A stretch of 28,558 bases of DNA from IMG/VR virus record IMGVR_UViG_3300017719_003638, positions 1 to 28,558 of that record. One strand, given 5' to 3'. The DNA comes from a virus. The position numbers and the translations under genes were made by a program. This document shows, in pieces, positions 22,881 to 28,558 of this stretch; the stretch's first letter is position 1; the number at the start of each line of letters is the position of its first letter. A model generated the notes under the pieces. It searched no databases. It worked only from the letters and a program-made list of their open reading frames with translations, and was not told where the DNA came from.

Positions 22881-23048
22881 GTGATCTTATATAGCGAACA
22901 GGAATTACATACTGCCTACAGGAAATATGTTGCCTCGTTTAAAGAAACCCCACATTTAATTATCCCAACACTAAAAGAATTTAGAGAAATCTATGAAGAG
23001 TATTGGGACTGGTATTTTAGCAATGAGCAAAAAAGAAGAACTCATTAA
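22881..23048 (+). CDS. Small aromatic-rich protein (55 aa), start uncertain
   Basis: Frame opens after a stop at 22851; GTG at 22881 is the only standard start, with weak ribosome site. The product is rich in Tyr, Phe and Trp ([18 protein letters not shown]) and ends inside the following gene. Not recognised. The length without stops in an AT-rich region and protein-like composition support it, but the start could be an upstream ATT/ATA. Confidence 0.5.
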   Translation: MILYSEQELHTAYRKYVASFKETPHLIIPTLKEFREIYEEYWDWYFSNEQKRRTH

Positions 23049-23220
23049 TCTATTTAAGGAAAAAGGATTCGAAAGAGTTTCTCTTCGATGGATTCCAACA
23101 AACCCCTACGGCAAAAGACATAAGTTGACTGGATGGATTTATAGAATATCTGGTGACGATGAGTGGTCTGGTCTTGGAAAGAATTTTGAAGAAGCATCAA
23201 AAACAATAGACCTTTTATAG
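23023..23220 (+). CDS. Small phage protein of unknown function (65 aa)
   Basis: The ATG at 23023 is preferred to 22993 because the shorter form starts the well-behaved helix [20 protein letters not shown] and overlaps the preceding gene by only 26 bases. Residues 20-50 look like beta strands with conserved-looking Trp ([20 protein letters not shown]). No family recognised. The TAG stop overlaps the stop of the convergent NrdR-like gene by six bases, so the rightward replication operon ends here. Confidence 0.6.
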   Translation: MSKKEELINLFKEKGFERVSLRWIPTNPYGKRHKLTGWIYRISGDDEWSGLGKNFEEASKTIDLL

Positions 23221-23376
23221 CTTTTTCTTCTTTTCTTTATGAGGTTCTTCATAAGTAGTGAATCTGTTTCTGCATGTTTCTGATAAGCACTCTCTTCTCC
23301 TTTTTAAAACAGTACCATCAACAAACTTTCTAACATCAATAACCCTAGTGTCAGTTCCACATTCATAGCAAACCAT
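23215..23376 (-). CDS. NrdR-like zinc ribbon mini-protein (53 aa)
   Basis: Residues 1-43 reproduce the N-terminal zinc ribbon of NrdR: C3-x-x-C6, a 'DVRKFVDG' strand, the KRRREC block (C30), C35 and RFTTYE (38-43). Full NrdR is about 150 residues and continues with an ATP-cone; that domain is absent. NrdR represses ribonucleotide reductase genes by binding NrdR boxes with this ribbon. An Ogr/Delta-type activator ribbon is the alternative, with similar spacing. The gene is single and has AAGGGG nine bases before its ATG. Its own near-consensus promoter lies upstream. A DNA-binding regulator is the simplest reading. Confidence 0.75.
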   Translation of the reverse strand: MVCYECGTDTRVIDVRKFVDGTVLKRRRECLSETCRNRFTTYEEPHKEKKKKL

Positions 23377-23509
23377 CTTGTCATCCCCTTTATGTAATTA
23401 ATGATTACGATAATAAGACCATAACAATTTATAGTCAATCGAAATATTGTTTTATTTATTAATTAATGTATCTTTACATTATTATCCACACACATTTTAA
23501 AAAAAAAGA
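23377..23509. other. Divergent intergenic region
   Basis: An AT-rich 133-bp gap between the NrdR-like gene (leftward) and the membrane-protein gene (rightward). It contains the strong leftward promoter described separately. Rightward, TTTACA at 23473-23478 and TTTAAA at 23496-23501 have the right spacing, but transcription would then start almost at the ATG, so no reliable rightward promoter is called. Confidence 0.5.
23410..23438 (-). promoter_or_regulatory. Strong sigma70-type promoter of the NrdR-like gene
   Basis: On the minus strand: -35 TTGACT (23438-23433), 17-bp spacer, -10 TATTAT (23415-23410). This is the best consensus promoter seen in the window and leads to the 53-residue zinc ribbon gene after a leader of roughly 27 bases. 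Confidence 0.65.
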
Positions 23510-23779
23510 ATGGAAGCAACAGGCATAGAAATGCGTATAGCAAATTTAGAAAAGCATATGGAAGAGGTTCTTTCTTTTGTTAGGCATATACCAGTGCTTG
23601 AAGAGAGAATAGGAAGATCATTGAGTCAGTCTTCAGATCACGAAGTCAGACTTAGAACTCTTGAACAGTCTCAAATGAGGGACAATGTTCAGTCTAAGTG
23701 GGCTGAAAGAATAATAGGTGGCGTGGTGATTGGTTCTATTATAGGAATTGGCGGAGCAGTGTTTACTTATGTTCTTTAA
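23510..23779 (+). CDS. Coiled-coil protein with C-terminal membrane anchor (89 aa), lysis-module candidate
   Basis: Residues 8-62 are a charged helix (MRIANLEKHMEEVLSFVRHI and onward, with RLRTLEQSQM); residues 68-88 are one clear transmembrane segment (IIGGVVIGSIIGIGGAVFTY). The layout resembles small phage holin/XhlA-like or DUF7201-type proteins: soluble helix, Trp at the interface, single C-terminal span. The following gene is a DUF5675 protein, a common neighbour of lysis genes. A role in membrane permeabilisation is inferred; no experiment-based family member is named with confidence. Confidence 0.65.
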   Translation: MEATGIEMRIANLEKHMEEVLSFVRHIPVLEERIGRSLSQSSDHEVRLRTLEQSQMRDNVQSKWAERIIGGVVIGSIIGIGGAVFTYVL

Positions 23780-24197
23780 TAAAAAAGATTCAGACGCTGT
23801 TCTTGAGAGAATTGCATATATGCCACAAGGAACTTTGGGAAAACTTACTATAGGAACTGAAGTCTTTTGGACTGCTGAACGTCCCTGGAGAAACAATCAA
23901 AAAGAAGTGAGCTGCATTCCCAATGGAAACTATACCTGTAAAGCTTATACATCAAAAAGATTTGGAGAAACATTCGAGGTTACTGATGTAGAAAACAGAA
24001 CATATATTCTTTTTCATGTTGGGAACTTTCCAGAAAAAGATTCTCATGGATGTATTCTGCTTGGCGAAAGATTGATGGATAATCAATCAGCAGTATCTTC
24101 TAGCAAGGTTGCGGTTAATAGATTTAGAGAGACTTTAAAAGATGTTGAAAGCTTCGATATCGAAATTAAAGACACAACCCCATACGACTGGTCATAA
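23769..24197 (+). CDS. DUF5675 family protein (142 aa), lysis or host-surface candidate
   Basis: The family signature is clear: RPWRNNQKEVSCIPNGNYTC, RFGETFEVTDVENRTYILFH, and DSHGCILLGE. An earlier in-frame ATG at 23748 exists, but the ATG at 23769 gives a shorter overlap with the preceding gene and fits the usual N-terminus. DUF5675 proteins are common in phages, often next to holin genes, and have an L,D-transpeptidase-like HxxN/SHGC-type surface (S-H-G-C here), so a peptidoglycan activity has been suspected. That activity is not established; the cysteine of HGC could be catalytic. Confidence 0.8.
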   Translation: MFFNKKDSDAVLERIAYMPQGTLGKLTIGTEVFWTAERPWRNNQKEVSCIPNGNYTCKAYTSKRFGETFEVTDVENRTYILFHVGNFPEKDSHGCILLGERLMDNQSAVSSSKVAVNRFRETLKDVESFDIEIKDTTPYDWS

Positions 24198-24648
24198 GAC
24201 TAGGATATGTAAGACTTGTTTAATCAACAAGCACATAGATGACTATGAGGTAGCTAAAGGCTACAAAAGAAGAGAATGTCGCCCCTGCCGTTCGGCGGAG
24301 AAAAGAAAAAAAATCAGCAATAGTCCATATCTTTATATAAACAACCTATACGGACAACTAGCATACAGAAGGAAGAAGACACATAAGTTTGATATAACAA
24401 GAGAATACCTACACAAGTTATACGATAAACAAAAAGGAATTTGTGAATACTCAGGGGTGGTTATGACTAATGTAAAAGACGGATCTGGATATCACTTACA
24501 AAACATATCAATAGACCGCATTGACAACACTAAGGGTTACGAGGAGGGTAACATTGCCCTAGTGTGTCTAGCAGTAAATATGATGAAATACACCTTAGAG
24601 TTAGAAGAACTCATAGATTGGTGTAAAAACATCTCAAAAAATAATTAA
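24142..24648 (+). CDS. HNH endonuclease with zinc-ribbon N-terminus (168 aa)
   Basis: N-terminal ribbon: C23-x-x-C26 (RICKTC) and C46-x-x-C49 (RRECRPCR). The HNH core follows: C101 in GICEYSG, the SIDRIDNTKGY loop (D125-R126-I-D128), and EEGNIALVCLAVNMMK with N137. This order is typical of free-standing phage HNH nucleases, some of them homing enzymes. The ATG at 24142 overlaps 56 bases of the DUF5675 gene; no later in-frame Met would keep the ribbon, so it is kept. It ends with a four-base overlap with the convergent methyltransferase stop. Target site unknown. Confidence 0.8.
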   Translation: MLKASISKLKTQPHTTGHKTRICKTCLINKHIDDYEVAKGYKRRECRPCRSAEKRKKISNSPYLYINNLYGQLAYRRKKTHKFDITREYLHKLYDKQKGICEYSGVVMTNVKDGSGYHLQNISIDRIDNTKGYEEGNIALVCLAVNMMKYTLELEELIDWCKNISKNN

Positions 24649-25730
24649 GACTCCATGTTCTTTAATATGTGAGCAATCACTTCTATAGTCCAACCATTGC
24701 CCAACATCTTGTATCTTTGTGTATTAGAGACATGGTTGGTGTAGTTATCAGGAACGGTTTGCAGTCTTTCACATTCTAAAGGCGTAAGCTTTCTCCAATA
24801 AACATCATCTTTAACTAAAACATTATCCTTTTGTACTGTAGATATGTTGTTGGTTTTGTCATCCCTTCTTAGTTCAAGCATCTGCTTAGACTTTCCTGCA
24901 ATAGATCCTTTGTGATCTTGTCGCACTCCATCCACCTTATATCTTCCAACGTATCTCCCACAGACTACTTTGGGTTCCCTATTACCACCTTGACAAGTGT
25001 TTACTGTTGGAGATTTTCCTTCTGGACTATAGACCCTTTTCAAAATGTCATGCCCATTAACATCAATCGCTGTGCCTATATGTTGAGGCACTAAAGTCAT
25101 TCCATTGTTCCCAGCTCCCTTATACATGGATGCTGTCATGCAAAGCGACTTCTGATCTAAGTTTTTGTAATGTCTTCTATTTCTTGCGGTATCTTTCGTT
25201 GGGTTTTCATTTGGATTCTCTTCTAATATGTCTCCCAAAACAACACCCCTTTCCTTTGGCATCTCTATCCCTGGAATGTTAGTCCAATAATATCTTTGCC
25301 TAGACTGTGCTGATACAAGAGAACTATTTATAAAAATAGGCTCAACTCCCATGTATTCAGAAATAATATCTAGGTATTCTTTTTTCATTCGCACATTTTC
25401 CAACAAAAAGTATTTTGGCTTTAACGTATCAATACATCTAACAAATTCAAAAAACAACATGGATCTGGGGTCGTCAAAGGCAAGTTGCTTTCCTGCAAAA
25501 GAGAATCCTTGGCATGGACTACCACCCATAATCAAATCAATCTTTGGTAGTGTGGACAAGTCAAGCTTGGTTATGTCTCCAACTTGGATAATTTCCGGGT
25601 AGTTAGCCTTACTTACTTCAATAGCATACTTATCTATCTCACTTGCATAATAGTTATCTACCTTGATTCCAAGTCTATCAAGTGCAATTCTTCCACAACT
25701 CATTCCATCAAACAGGCTTAGTACGTTCAT
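24645..25730 (-). CDS. DNA (cytosine-5)-methyltransferase (361 aa)
   Basis: All main C5-methyltransferase motifs are present: I FDGMSCG (7-13), the EID of motif II (31-33), IV SPCQG with catalytic C73, VI ENVR (111-114), VIII QSRQRYYW (142-149) and the late GNGWT of motif X (344-348). Between about 165 and 320 is the target-recognition region, with the repeated 'KSxTxxx' turns common in this phage/DNMT3-like branch. It methylates cytosine using S-adenosylmethionine. No partner endonuclease is adjacent, so protection of phage DNA from host restriction, or gene regulation, is likely. It has a strong GGAGG site and overlaps the previous gene. Confidence 0.95.
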   Translation of the reverse strand: MNVLSLFDGMSCGRIALDRLGIKVDNYYASEIDKYAIEVSKANYPEIIQVGDITKLDLSTLPKIDLIMGGSPCQGFSFAGKQLAFDDPRSMLFFEFVRCIDTLKPKYFLLENVRMKKEYLDIISEYMGVEPIFINSSLVSAQSRQRYYWTNIPGIEMPKERGVVLGDILEENPNENPTKDTARNRRHYKNLDQKSLCMTASMYKGAGNNGMTLVPQHIGTAIDVNGHDILKRVYSPEGKSPTVNTCQGGNREPKVVCGRYVGRYKVDGVRQDHKGSIAGKSKQMLELRRDDKTNNISTVQKDNVLVKDDVYWRKLTPLECERLQTVPDNYTNHVSNTQRYKMLGNGWTIEVIAHILKNMES

Positions 25731-25876
25731 TGTTGCACCTCCTCTAAATGTCTTATCAGCATTTCTAATCCTGCTTTAACACCTGCGTGTTCTGATTTAG
25801 TATGGCTATCATTTACCCATTCATCATCAGCAATAATATCTTCTGCAATATTTTTTACCCTCTCAATTGTTATCAT
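25727..25876 (-). CDS. Small acidic helical protein (49 aa)
   Basis: A longer frame starts at 25999, but the ATG at 25876 overlaps the upstream gene stop in an ATGATAAC context and gives a clean product: MITIERVKNIAEDIIADDEW, then KSEHAGVKAGLEMLIRHLEE. Two amphipathic helices, acidic, no membrane part. Not a known family. The stop overlaps the methyltransferase ATG, so the two are coupled. Confidence 0.55.
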   Translation of the reverse strand: MITIERVKNIAEDIIADDEWVNDSHTKSEHAGVKAGLEMLIRHLEEVQQ

Positions 25877-26006
25877 TAGTCTTGCTCCTTGCTTGTTCAT
25901 CATTCTTAAATATATTGCATTCATCACATTTCTGTATTTCCTGCACTTGGTCTTGGGTGTTGAATGTATCAATCCACCCAACACCATTACATAGTTCACA
26001 GTTCAT
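25863..26006 (-). CDS. Small putative zinc-binding protein (47 aa)
   Basis: The ATG at 26006 is preferred over 26102 because it lies inside the last codons of the upstream gene, as elsewhere in this cluster. The product has two CxxC pairs (NCELCNGVGWIDTF and IQKCDECNIFKN) 24 residues apart, with the GVGW turn recalling DnaJ-type zinc fingers (CxxCxGxG). Whether it folds alone around one zinc is unproven. Function unknown; coupled to its neighbours. Confidence 0.6.
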   Translation of the reverse strand: MNCELCNGVGWIDTFNTQDQVQEIQKCDECNIFKNDEQARSKTNDNN

Positions 26007-26223
26007 TAGATACTTCCTCCCAACATCTATTCTCGTGATTATAGACTCTTGTGTCATGTGATACTTCGATGTCTGTAACTTCCCAATATAATCTTTTGCC
26101 ACAACTATAATGTTCGGCTAATTCATTATCAGCACAATCTTCATGGTCAAAGTCGTATTGATCAAAATAATTATCAGGCAATTCATATATGCTCTCTCTT
26201 GTTTCTATTATTCTAAGTTTCAT
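25996..26223 (-). CDS. Strongly acidic small protein (75 aa)
   Basis: Not recognised. About 20 Asp/Glu against 7 Lys/Arg in 75 residues, with an acidic aromatic middle (NYFDQYDFDHEDCADNELAE). Three Cys are present but not as a CxxC pair. Start and stop both overlap neighbours. Small, very acidic early phage proteins can act as DNA mimics, but this is only a possibility. Confidence 0.6.
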   Translation of the reverse strand: MKLRIIETRESIYELPDNYFDQYDFDHEDCADNELAEHYSCGKRLYWEVTDIEVSHDTRVYNHENRCWEEVSNEL

Positions 26224-26494
26224 TAAACATCCCCCTTGCTTTGTTTATAGATTCCATGTGCCTTTCATGTCTTTCCCATTCGCTCTCTTGAACCCCTACC
26301 TTGTCTTCATAGTACATTTCCTGTTGTAGTTCTGTCGCATCATCAAGATTTCCACTTCTCAATTGCAATACAGAGTCATGCATTTTCTCAATAGCTACTT
26401 TGCCATGTAAAATTTCCACTATGAATTCTTCTGCCGTATTGAAGTCGAATTGATTAAGCCAATTACCAACATCTATTTTATCTATTTGTTCCAT
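26213..26494 (-). CDS. Small acidic helical phage protein (93 aa)
   Basis: ATG at 26494 is chosen over 26515: GGGAGGG lies at proper distance before it. The sequence is helical with NWLNQFDFNTAEEFIVEILH and a C-terminal charged helix (ESEWERHERHMESINKARGM). No motif was recognised. Overlaps both neighbours, 11 bases at its end. Confidence 0.6.
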   Translation of the reverse strand: MEQIDKIDVGNWLNQFDFNTAEEFIVEILHGKVAIEKMHDSVLQLRSGNLDDATELQQEMYYEDKVGVQESEWERHERHMESINKARGMFNET

Positions 26495-26660
26495 GATTGA
26501 TTCCCTCCCTTTCATATGTTTCTTTTAATTGATTTGAATTTACTTTTATAATCTCATTGGTTTCCTCATCCAAAAAACTAATTTTTTTTGAGGATCTGGA
26601 CTCTTGCAAGTCCTCCCTAATATAACCAAATATGGTTGTTCCCTTAATTTGTACTCTCAT
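26478..26660 (-). CDS. Small phage protein of unknown function (60 aa)
   Basis: Starts as beta strands (MRVQIKGTTIFGYIREDL), then KISFLDEETNEIIKVNSNQL, a pattern of a small beta-rich fold such as SH3-like barrels, ending in a charged tail. Not recognised as a family. Its ATG overlaps the stop of the upstream gene (TAATG) and the GAGGTGGAG site is good. Confidence 0.6.
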   Translation of the reverse strand: MRVQIKGTTIFGYIREDLQESRSSKKISFLDEETNEIIKVNSNQLKETYEREGINHGTNR

Positions 26661-26881
26661 TACTCCACCTCCTCTTCTCTAATCAGACCGCTTACTCTCA
26701 TTATGTCTTCTACACTATTAGCAATATAAATAAATTCATCTTGCTTCTCTTCTGTGTAAACCTCTGCCCCATTCTCGTCTATTGTTGTAACAGCATCTAA
26801 AGATGAATACTCTAAAATAAAATCCGATAATGTTTTATAAACCTCTATCCATGTTTCAGTTGGTATTATTGTTTTTTTCAT
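26660..26881 (-). CDS. Small acidic protein (73 aa)
   Basis: Not recognised. Helical start (ETWIEVYKTLSDFILEYSSL), then an acidic part (TIDENGAEVYTEEKQDEFIY) and a Glu-rich end. Around 18 acidic against 6 basic residues. GGAGG site six bases upstream, ATGA overlap with the previous gene and TAATG with the next: fully coupled. Confidence 0.6.
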   Translation of the reverse strand: MKKTIIPTETWIEVYKTLSDFILEYSSLDAVTTIDENGAEVYTEEKQDEFIYIANSVEDIMRVSGLIREEEVE

Positions 26882-27174
26882 ACATTACCTCCTATTAATT
26901 TTGCTTTCTTCAGATAATCTACAGAAGTTCCTCCGTCCATTTCATCTGTTAAATTAAACTGAACTGCATTGCCCCACTCATCACAATCAAAGTGTTCGTT
27001 TAATATGTCTAACTTAATCCATACATGCGAACAAGTTTTATCTTGCTTTGTATTCCAAGCAACTACAGTTCCGCATTGATTAGAAATATCCGTTTCATAA
27101 TTTGTTACACAAGCAAAAGTCTTGTCTGCAAATTTAACTCTGTCTCCATCTTTTAATTTAGTTATATCTAACAT
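26878..27174 (-). CDS. Small beta-rich phage protein (98 aa)
   Basis: Opens LKDGDRVKFADKTFACVTNY, a beta-barrel-like start (KOW/SH3-like 'GD.V.f'), then GTVVAWNTKQDKTCSHVWIK and a helical, acidic end. Three Cys residues are spread and not obviously zinc-binding. No family recognised. AAGGAG site before the ATG; the start lies inside the previous gene by 17 bases. Confidence 0.6.
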   Translation of the reverse strand: MLDITKLKDGDRVKFADKTFACVTNYETDISNQCGTVVAWNTKQDKTCSHVWIKLDILNEHFDCDEWGNAVQFNLTDEMDGGTSVDYLKKAKLIGGNV

Positions 27175-27397
27175 TATTTTTCTCCTTTAAATTGTTATTA
27201 ACTTCTCTTTGCTCAACCCTATCCCAAACATCACAGAATCTCTGCAAGAATAGATAATGCTTAGTATCTTTATAATTACCTACTGCAAGAGAATCTAAAG
27301 CACACATATGCTCTAAGTCATTCCTTTCGTAGAAGTCATAAAGAATGTCGCACATATAGTTAAACAAACTAAACTCCTTATTTTTAAAATGCTTCAT
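27158..27397 (-). CDS. Small helical phage protein (79 aa)
   Basis: Rich in Tyr, Phe, Asp and Cys: FSLFNYMCDILYDFYERNDL, then HYLFLQRFCDVWDRVEQREV. Looks like two amphipathic helices. Not recognised. TAATG overlap with the upstream gene and GGAG at suitable distance. Function unknown. Confidence 0.6.
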   Translation of the reverse strand: MKHFKNKEFSLFNYMCDILYDFYERNDLEHMCALDSLAVGNYKDTKHYLFLQRFCDVWDRVEQREVNNNLKEKNNVRYN

Positions 27398-27639
27398 TAT
27401 TCATTTACTCCAAAGTATAAGTATTCAATTGCTACGTCTACTCGCAGTTGGTCTTCTAAAGAGTAAACATCTCTGACCGCCTGTAATAGATTGCCTTTTG
27501 CTTTTTGAAACTTCTTTTCTATAGTCTCATCACATGGGACAGAAAACTTTATATCCGCATGGGTTATTTGTTTAACATTGTTTGGAAAGTCTCCGTTAGT
27601 TGTTGCTTTTATTTGTACTGTTAAATAATCAATACTCAT
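27397..27639 (-). CDS. Small phage protein of unknown function (80 aa)
   Basis: Alternates a strand start (IDYLTVQIKATTNGDFPNNV), a middle strand (ADIKFSVPCDETIEKK) and a helix (LLQAVRDVYSLEDQLRVDVA). No motif recognised. AAGGAG site upstream; ATGA overlap with the preceding gene, which shares a similar 'YxxxITFTALDIGREAK' strand-turn opening and might be a distant duplicate, though this is weak. Confidence 0.6.
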   Translation of the reverse strand: MSIDYLTVQIKATTNGDFPNNVKQITHADIKFSVPCDETIEKKFQKAKGNLLQAVRDVYSLEDQLRVDVAIEYLYFGVNE

Positions 27640-27800
27640 TGTTTTTGCTCCTTTAATATAGTTATTTCATCATCCCTTAGGTCAATGTTGTTTTCTTCCA
27701 AAAACTGAATCTTTACACTTTCAATATATTCTTCTTTGGACTTAGCCTCTCTGCCTATATCAAGTGCTGTAAAAGTTATTTCTGCGGTATAAATGTTCAT
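27636..27800 (-). CDS. Small phage protein (54 aa)
   Basis: MNIYTAEITFTALDIGREAK is a beta strand and turn, followed by a helix KSKEEYIESVKIQFLEENNI and an acidic tail. Similar to the start of many small phage genes that pair a strand with one helix. AAGGAG ribosome site seven bases before the ATG, which overlaps the upstream stop (TAATG). Too short for most gene callers but convincing from coupling. Confidence 0.65.
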   Translation of the reverse strand: MNIYTAEITFTALDIGREAKSKEEYIESVKIQFLEENNIDLRDDEITILKEQKQ

Positions 27801-28336
27801 TAGTTTTGCTCCTTTAAAAAATTAATGACTTCGCTTAGGTGTAAGCTTGAATAAATCTCGTCTTGTGTTTCGCAATCATTAGCGTTGTAGTTGCAAACTG
27901 CAAACTTCCAATCTTTGTAATTGTCTAAGTTCTCAAATCCTATCCCTAGATAACCTTCCTGCCTTTCACTAAGTAAGGGCGAATTAATCCAAATCTGATA
28001 ATCTTTATATAAGAAACTAGGTAGTTCATCATTAGAATAAGATATGTTTTCCCAATCTTTTGGGATGTCTAGGTCTTTATAATAATCAACCCAACTCAAA
28101 CCCTTGAAAGGATTATAGGTATCTTGAAAGTCATCTTCTGAAAAAATAACTGTATCGCTTCCGTCTGTTGCCCAATCATAATGATAGGAACTAAGTTCCT
28201 TTTTAAGTTTGCGAAGATCAGTTTTATCAATCTCTAAAAGATTTTGCTTCCCTTCACAAAAGTTATATTTATATCCTTTGAGATTAAAAGAATCTCTGTC
28301 AAAAAATATCCATGTATCAACTTCAAATGTATGCAT
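27800..28336 (-). CDS. Acidic, aromatic-rich phage protein of unknown function (178 aa)
   Basis: The largest unknown of the leftward cluster. Many Asp, Tyr, Trp and Phe (NPFKGLSWVDYYKDLDIPKD, then SYSNDELPSFLYKDYQIWIN), few basic residues, no membrane segment or recognised catalytic motif. An AAGGAGG site stands six bases before the ATG, the strongest in the region, suggesting high expression. Function unknown; its neighbours give no clear hint beyond a likely early role. Confidence 0.7.
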   Translation of the reverse strand: MHTFEVDTWIFFDRDSFNLKGYKYNFCEGKQNLLEIDKTDLRKLKKELSSYHYDWATDGSDTVIFSEDDFQDTYNPFKGLSWVDYYKDLDIPKDWENISYSNDELPSFLYKDYQIWINSPLLSERQEGYLGIGFENLDNYKDWKFAVCNYNANDCETQDEIYSSLHLSEVINFLKEQN

Positions 28337-28371
28337 ATATTCCCTCCTTAAATGTTCGTATATGTATTAGA

Positions 28372-28406
28372 CTTTCTCCGCCCCTCGATTTGGGGAAAGA
28401 AGAAAG
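28372..28406 (-). promoter_or_regulatory. Intergenic hairpin upstream of the 178-aa gene
   Basis: On the leftward transcript CTTTCTTC pairs with GGAGAAAG (7 Watson-Crick pairs plus one G-U) and CCCC with GGGG around an AAATCGA loop, with a small internal loop between. No U-run follows in the leftward direction, so a simple terminator is unlikely; a processing site, attenuator or stabilising hairpin between two genes is possible. Confidence 0.45.
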
Positions 28407-28416
28407 TTTCGGAAAA

Positions 28417-28558
28417 TTATTCCTCATCAGTAATACTAATAGCCTCTATAGACTCGTCTTCATTATCTGTATTCCATTCCATACTATCGCCATGATAGTG
28501 AGCCATATCCTCTGCTAGTTCCCAAGACTCTGCTTCAACGTATGCAATAGATACAACC
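28417..28558 (-). CDS. C-terminal fragment of an acidic small protein (5' end outside window)
   Basis: A frame on the minus strand is open to the right edge, with 46 residues visible to the stop at 28417. The visible end is acidic: VEAESWELAEDMAHYHGDSM, then TDNEDESIEAISITDEE. Not recognised. It is the next gene of the leftward cluster, separated from the 178-residue gene by the hairpin. Confidence 0.6.
   Translation of the reverse strand, partial: VVSIAYVEAESWELAEDMAHYHGDSMEWNTDNEDESIEAISITDEE

Noticed and set aside
25351-25602. Open frame opposite the methyltransferase (83 codons)
   Set aside because: Antisense shadow of a gene with complete catalytic motifs.
28312-28518. Rightward frame of 68 codons near the right edge
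   Set aside because: It crosses the hairpin and two leftward genes, has no ribosome site and a poor composition.

Overview
The window is a contiguous piece of an AT-rich tailed-phage genome, most likely from a marine bacterial host. Genes are densely packed, many overlap stop-to-start, and there are almost no gaps. No rRNA, tRNA or host housekeeping gene was seen. The virion genes resemble those of short-tailed phages: a GNAT-like gene and a gp14-like gene precede a very large ejected-type protein, in the order of T7 gp13 to gp16. The replication and recombination genes are instead lambda-like: ERF annealase, YqaJ-type exonuclease, a winged-helix initiator, a DnaB helicase and a tyrosine integrase. 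The phage is therefore a mosaic and potentially temperate, although no repressor was recognised.

Layout. Positions 3-14035 (+) hold the virion module. It starts with the C-terminal part of a class III nucleotide cyclase that runs off the left edge. A small basic protein, a holin-like protein, a tail protein, an 809-residue tail fibre with five 32-residue repeats, a fibre chaperone, the internal-virion block and a 1698-residue LPD38-type polyvalent protein follow. Positions 18373 down to 14092 (-) form one coupled recombination operon behind a good sigma70-type promoter: ERF, exonuclease, a ribbon-helix-helix peptide, an SSB-like protein with an acidic DDLPF tail, several small genes, a PD-(D/E)XK nuclease, a 26-residue membrane peptide and finally the integrase. 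Positions 18475-23220 (+) hold the divergent replication operon: an initiator with iteron-like repeats inside its gene, DnaB, a Ref-like nuclease, a DUF3310-like protein, and a run of tiny lysine/arginine-rich proteins.

Positions 23215-23376 (-) hold a free-standing NrdR-like zinc ribbon with its own strong promoter. Positions 23510-24648 (+) hold a coiled-coil membrane protein, a DUF5675 protein (lysis or host-surface candidates) and an HNH nuclease. From 28558 down to 24645 (-) runs a string of about a dozen small, mostly acidic, translationally coupled genes of unknown function ending in a cytosine-C5 methyltransferase, which looks like an early/host-takeover region.

The most interesting items are the phage-borne cyclase with its visible catalytic residues intact, the Lys/Arg-rich gene cassette, the iteron array in the initiator gene, a 23-bp element shared by the upstream regions of two modules, the NrdR-like mini-protein, and the anonymous acidic early cluster next to the methyltransferase. 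Family names come from recognition of motifs by eye; no database search was possible.
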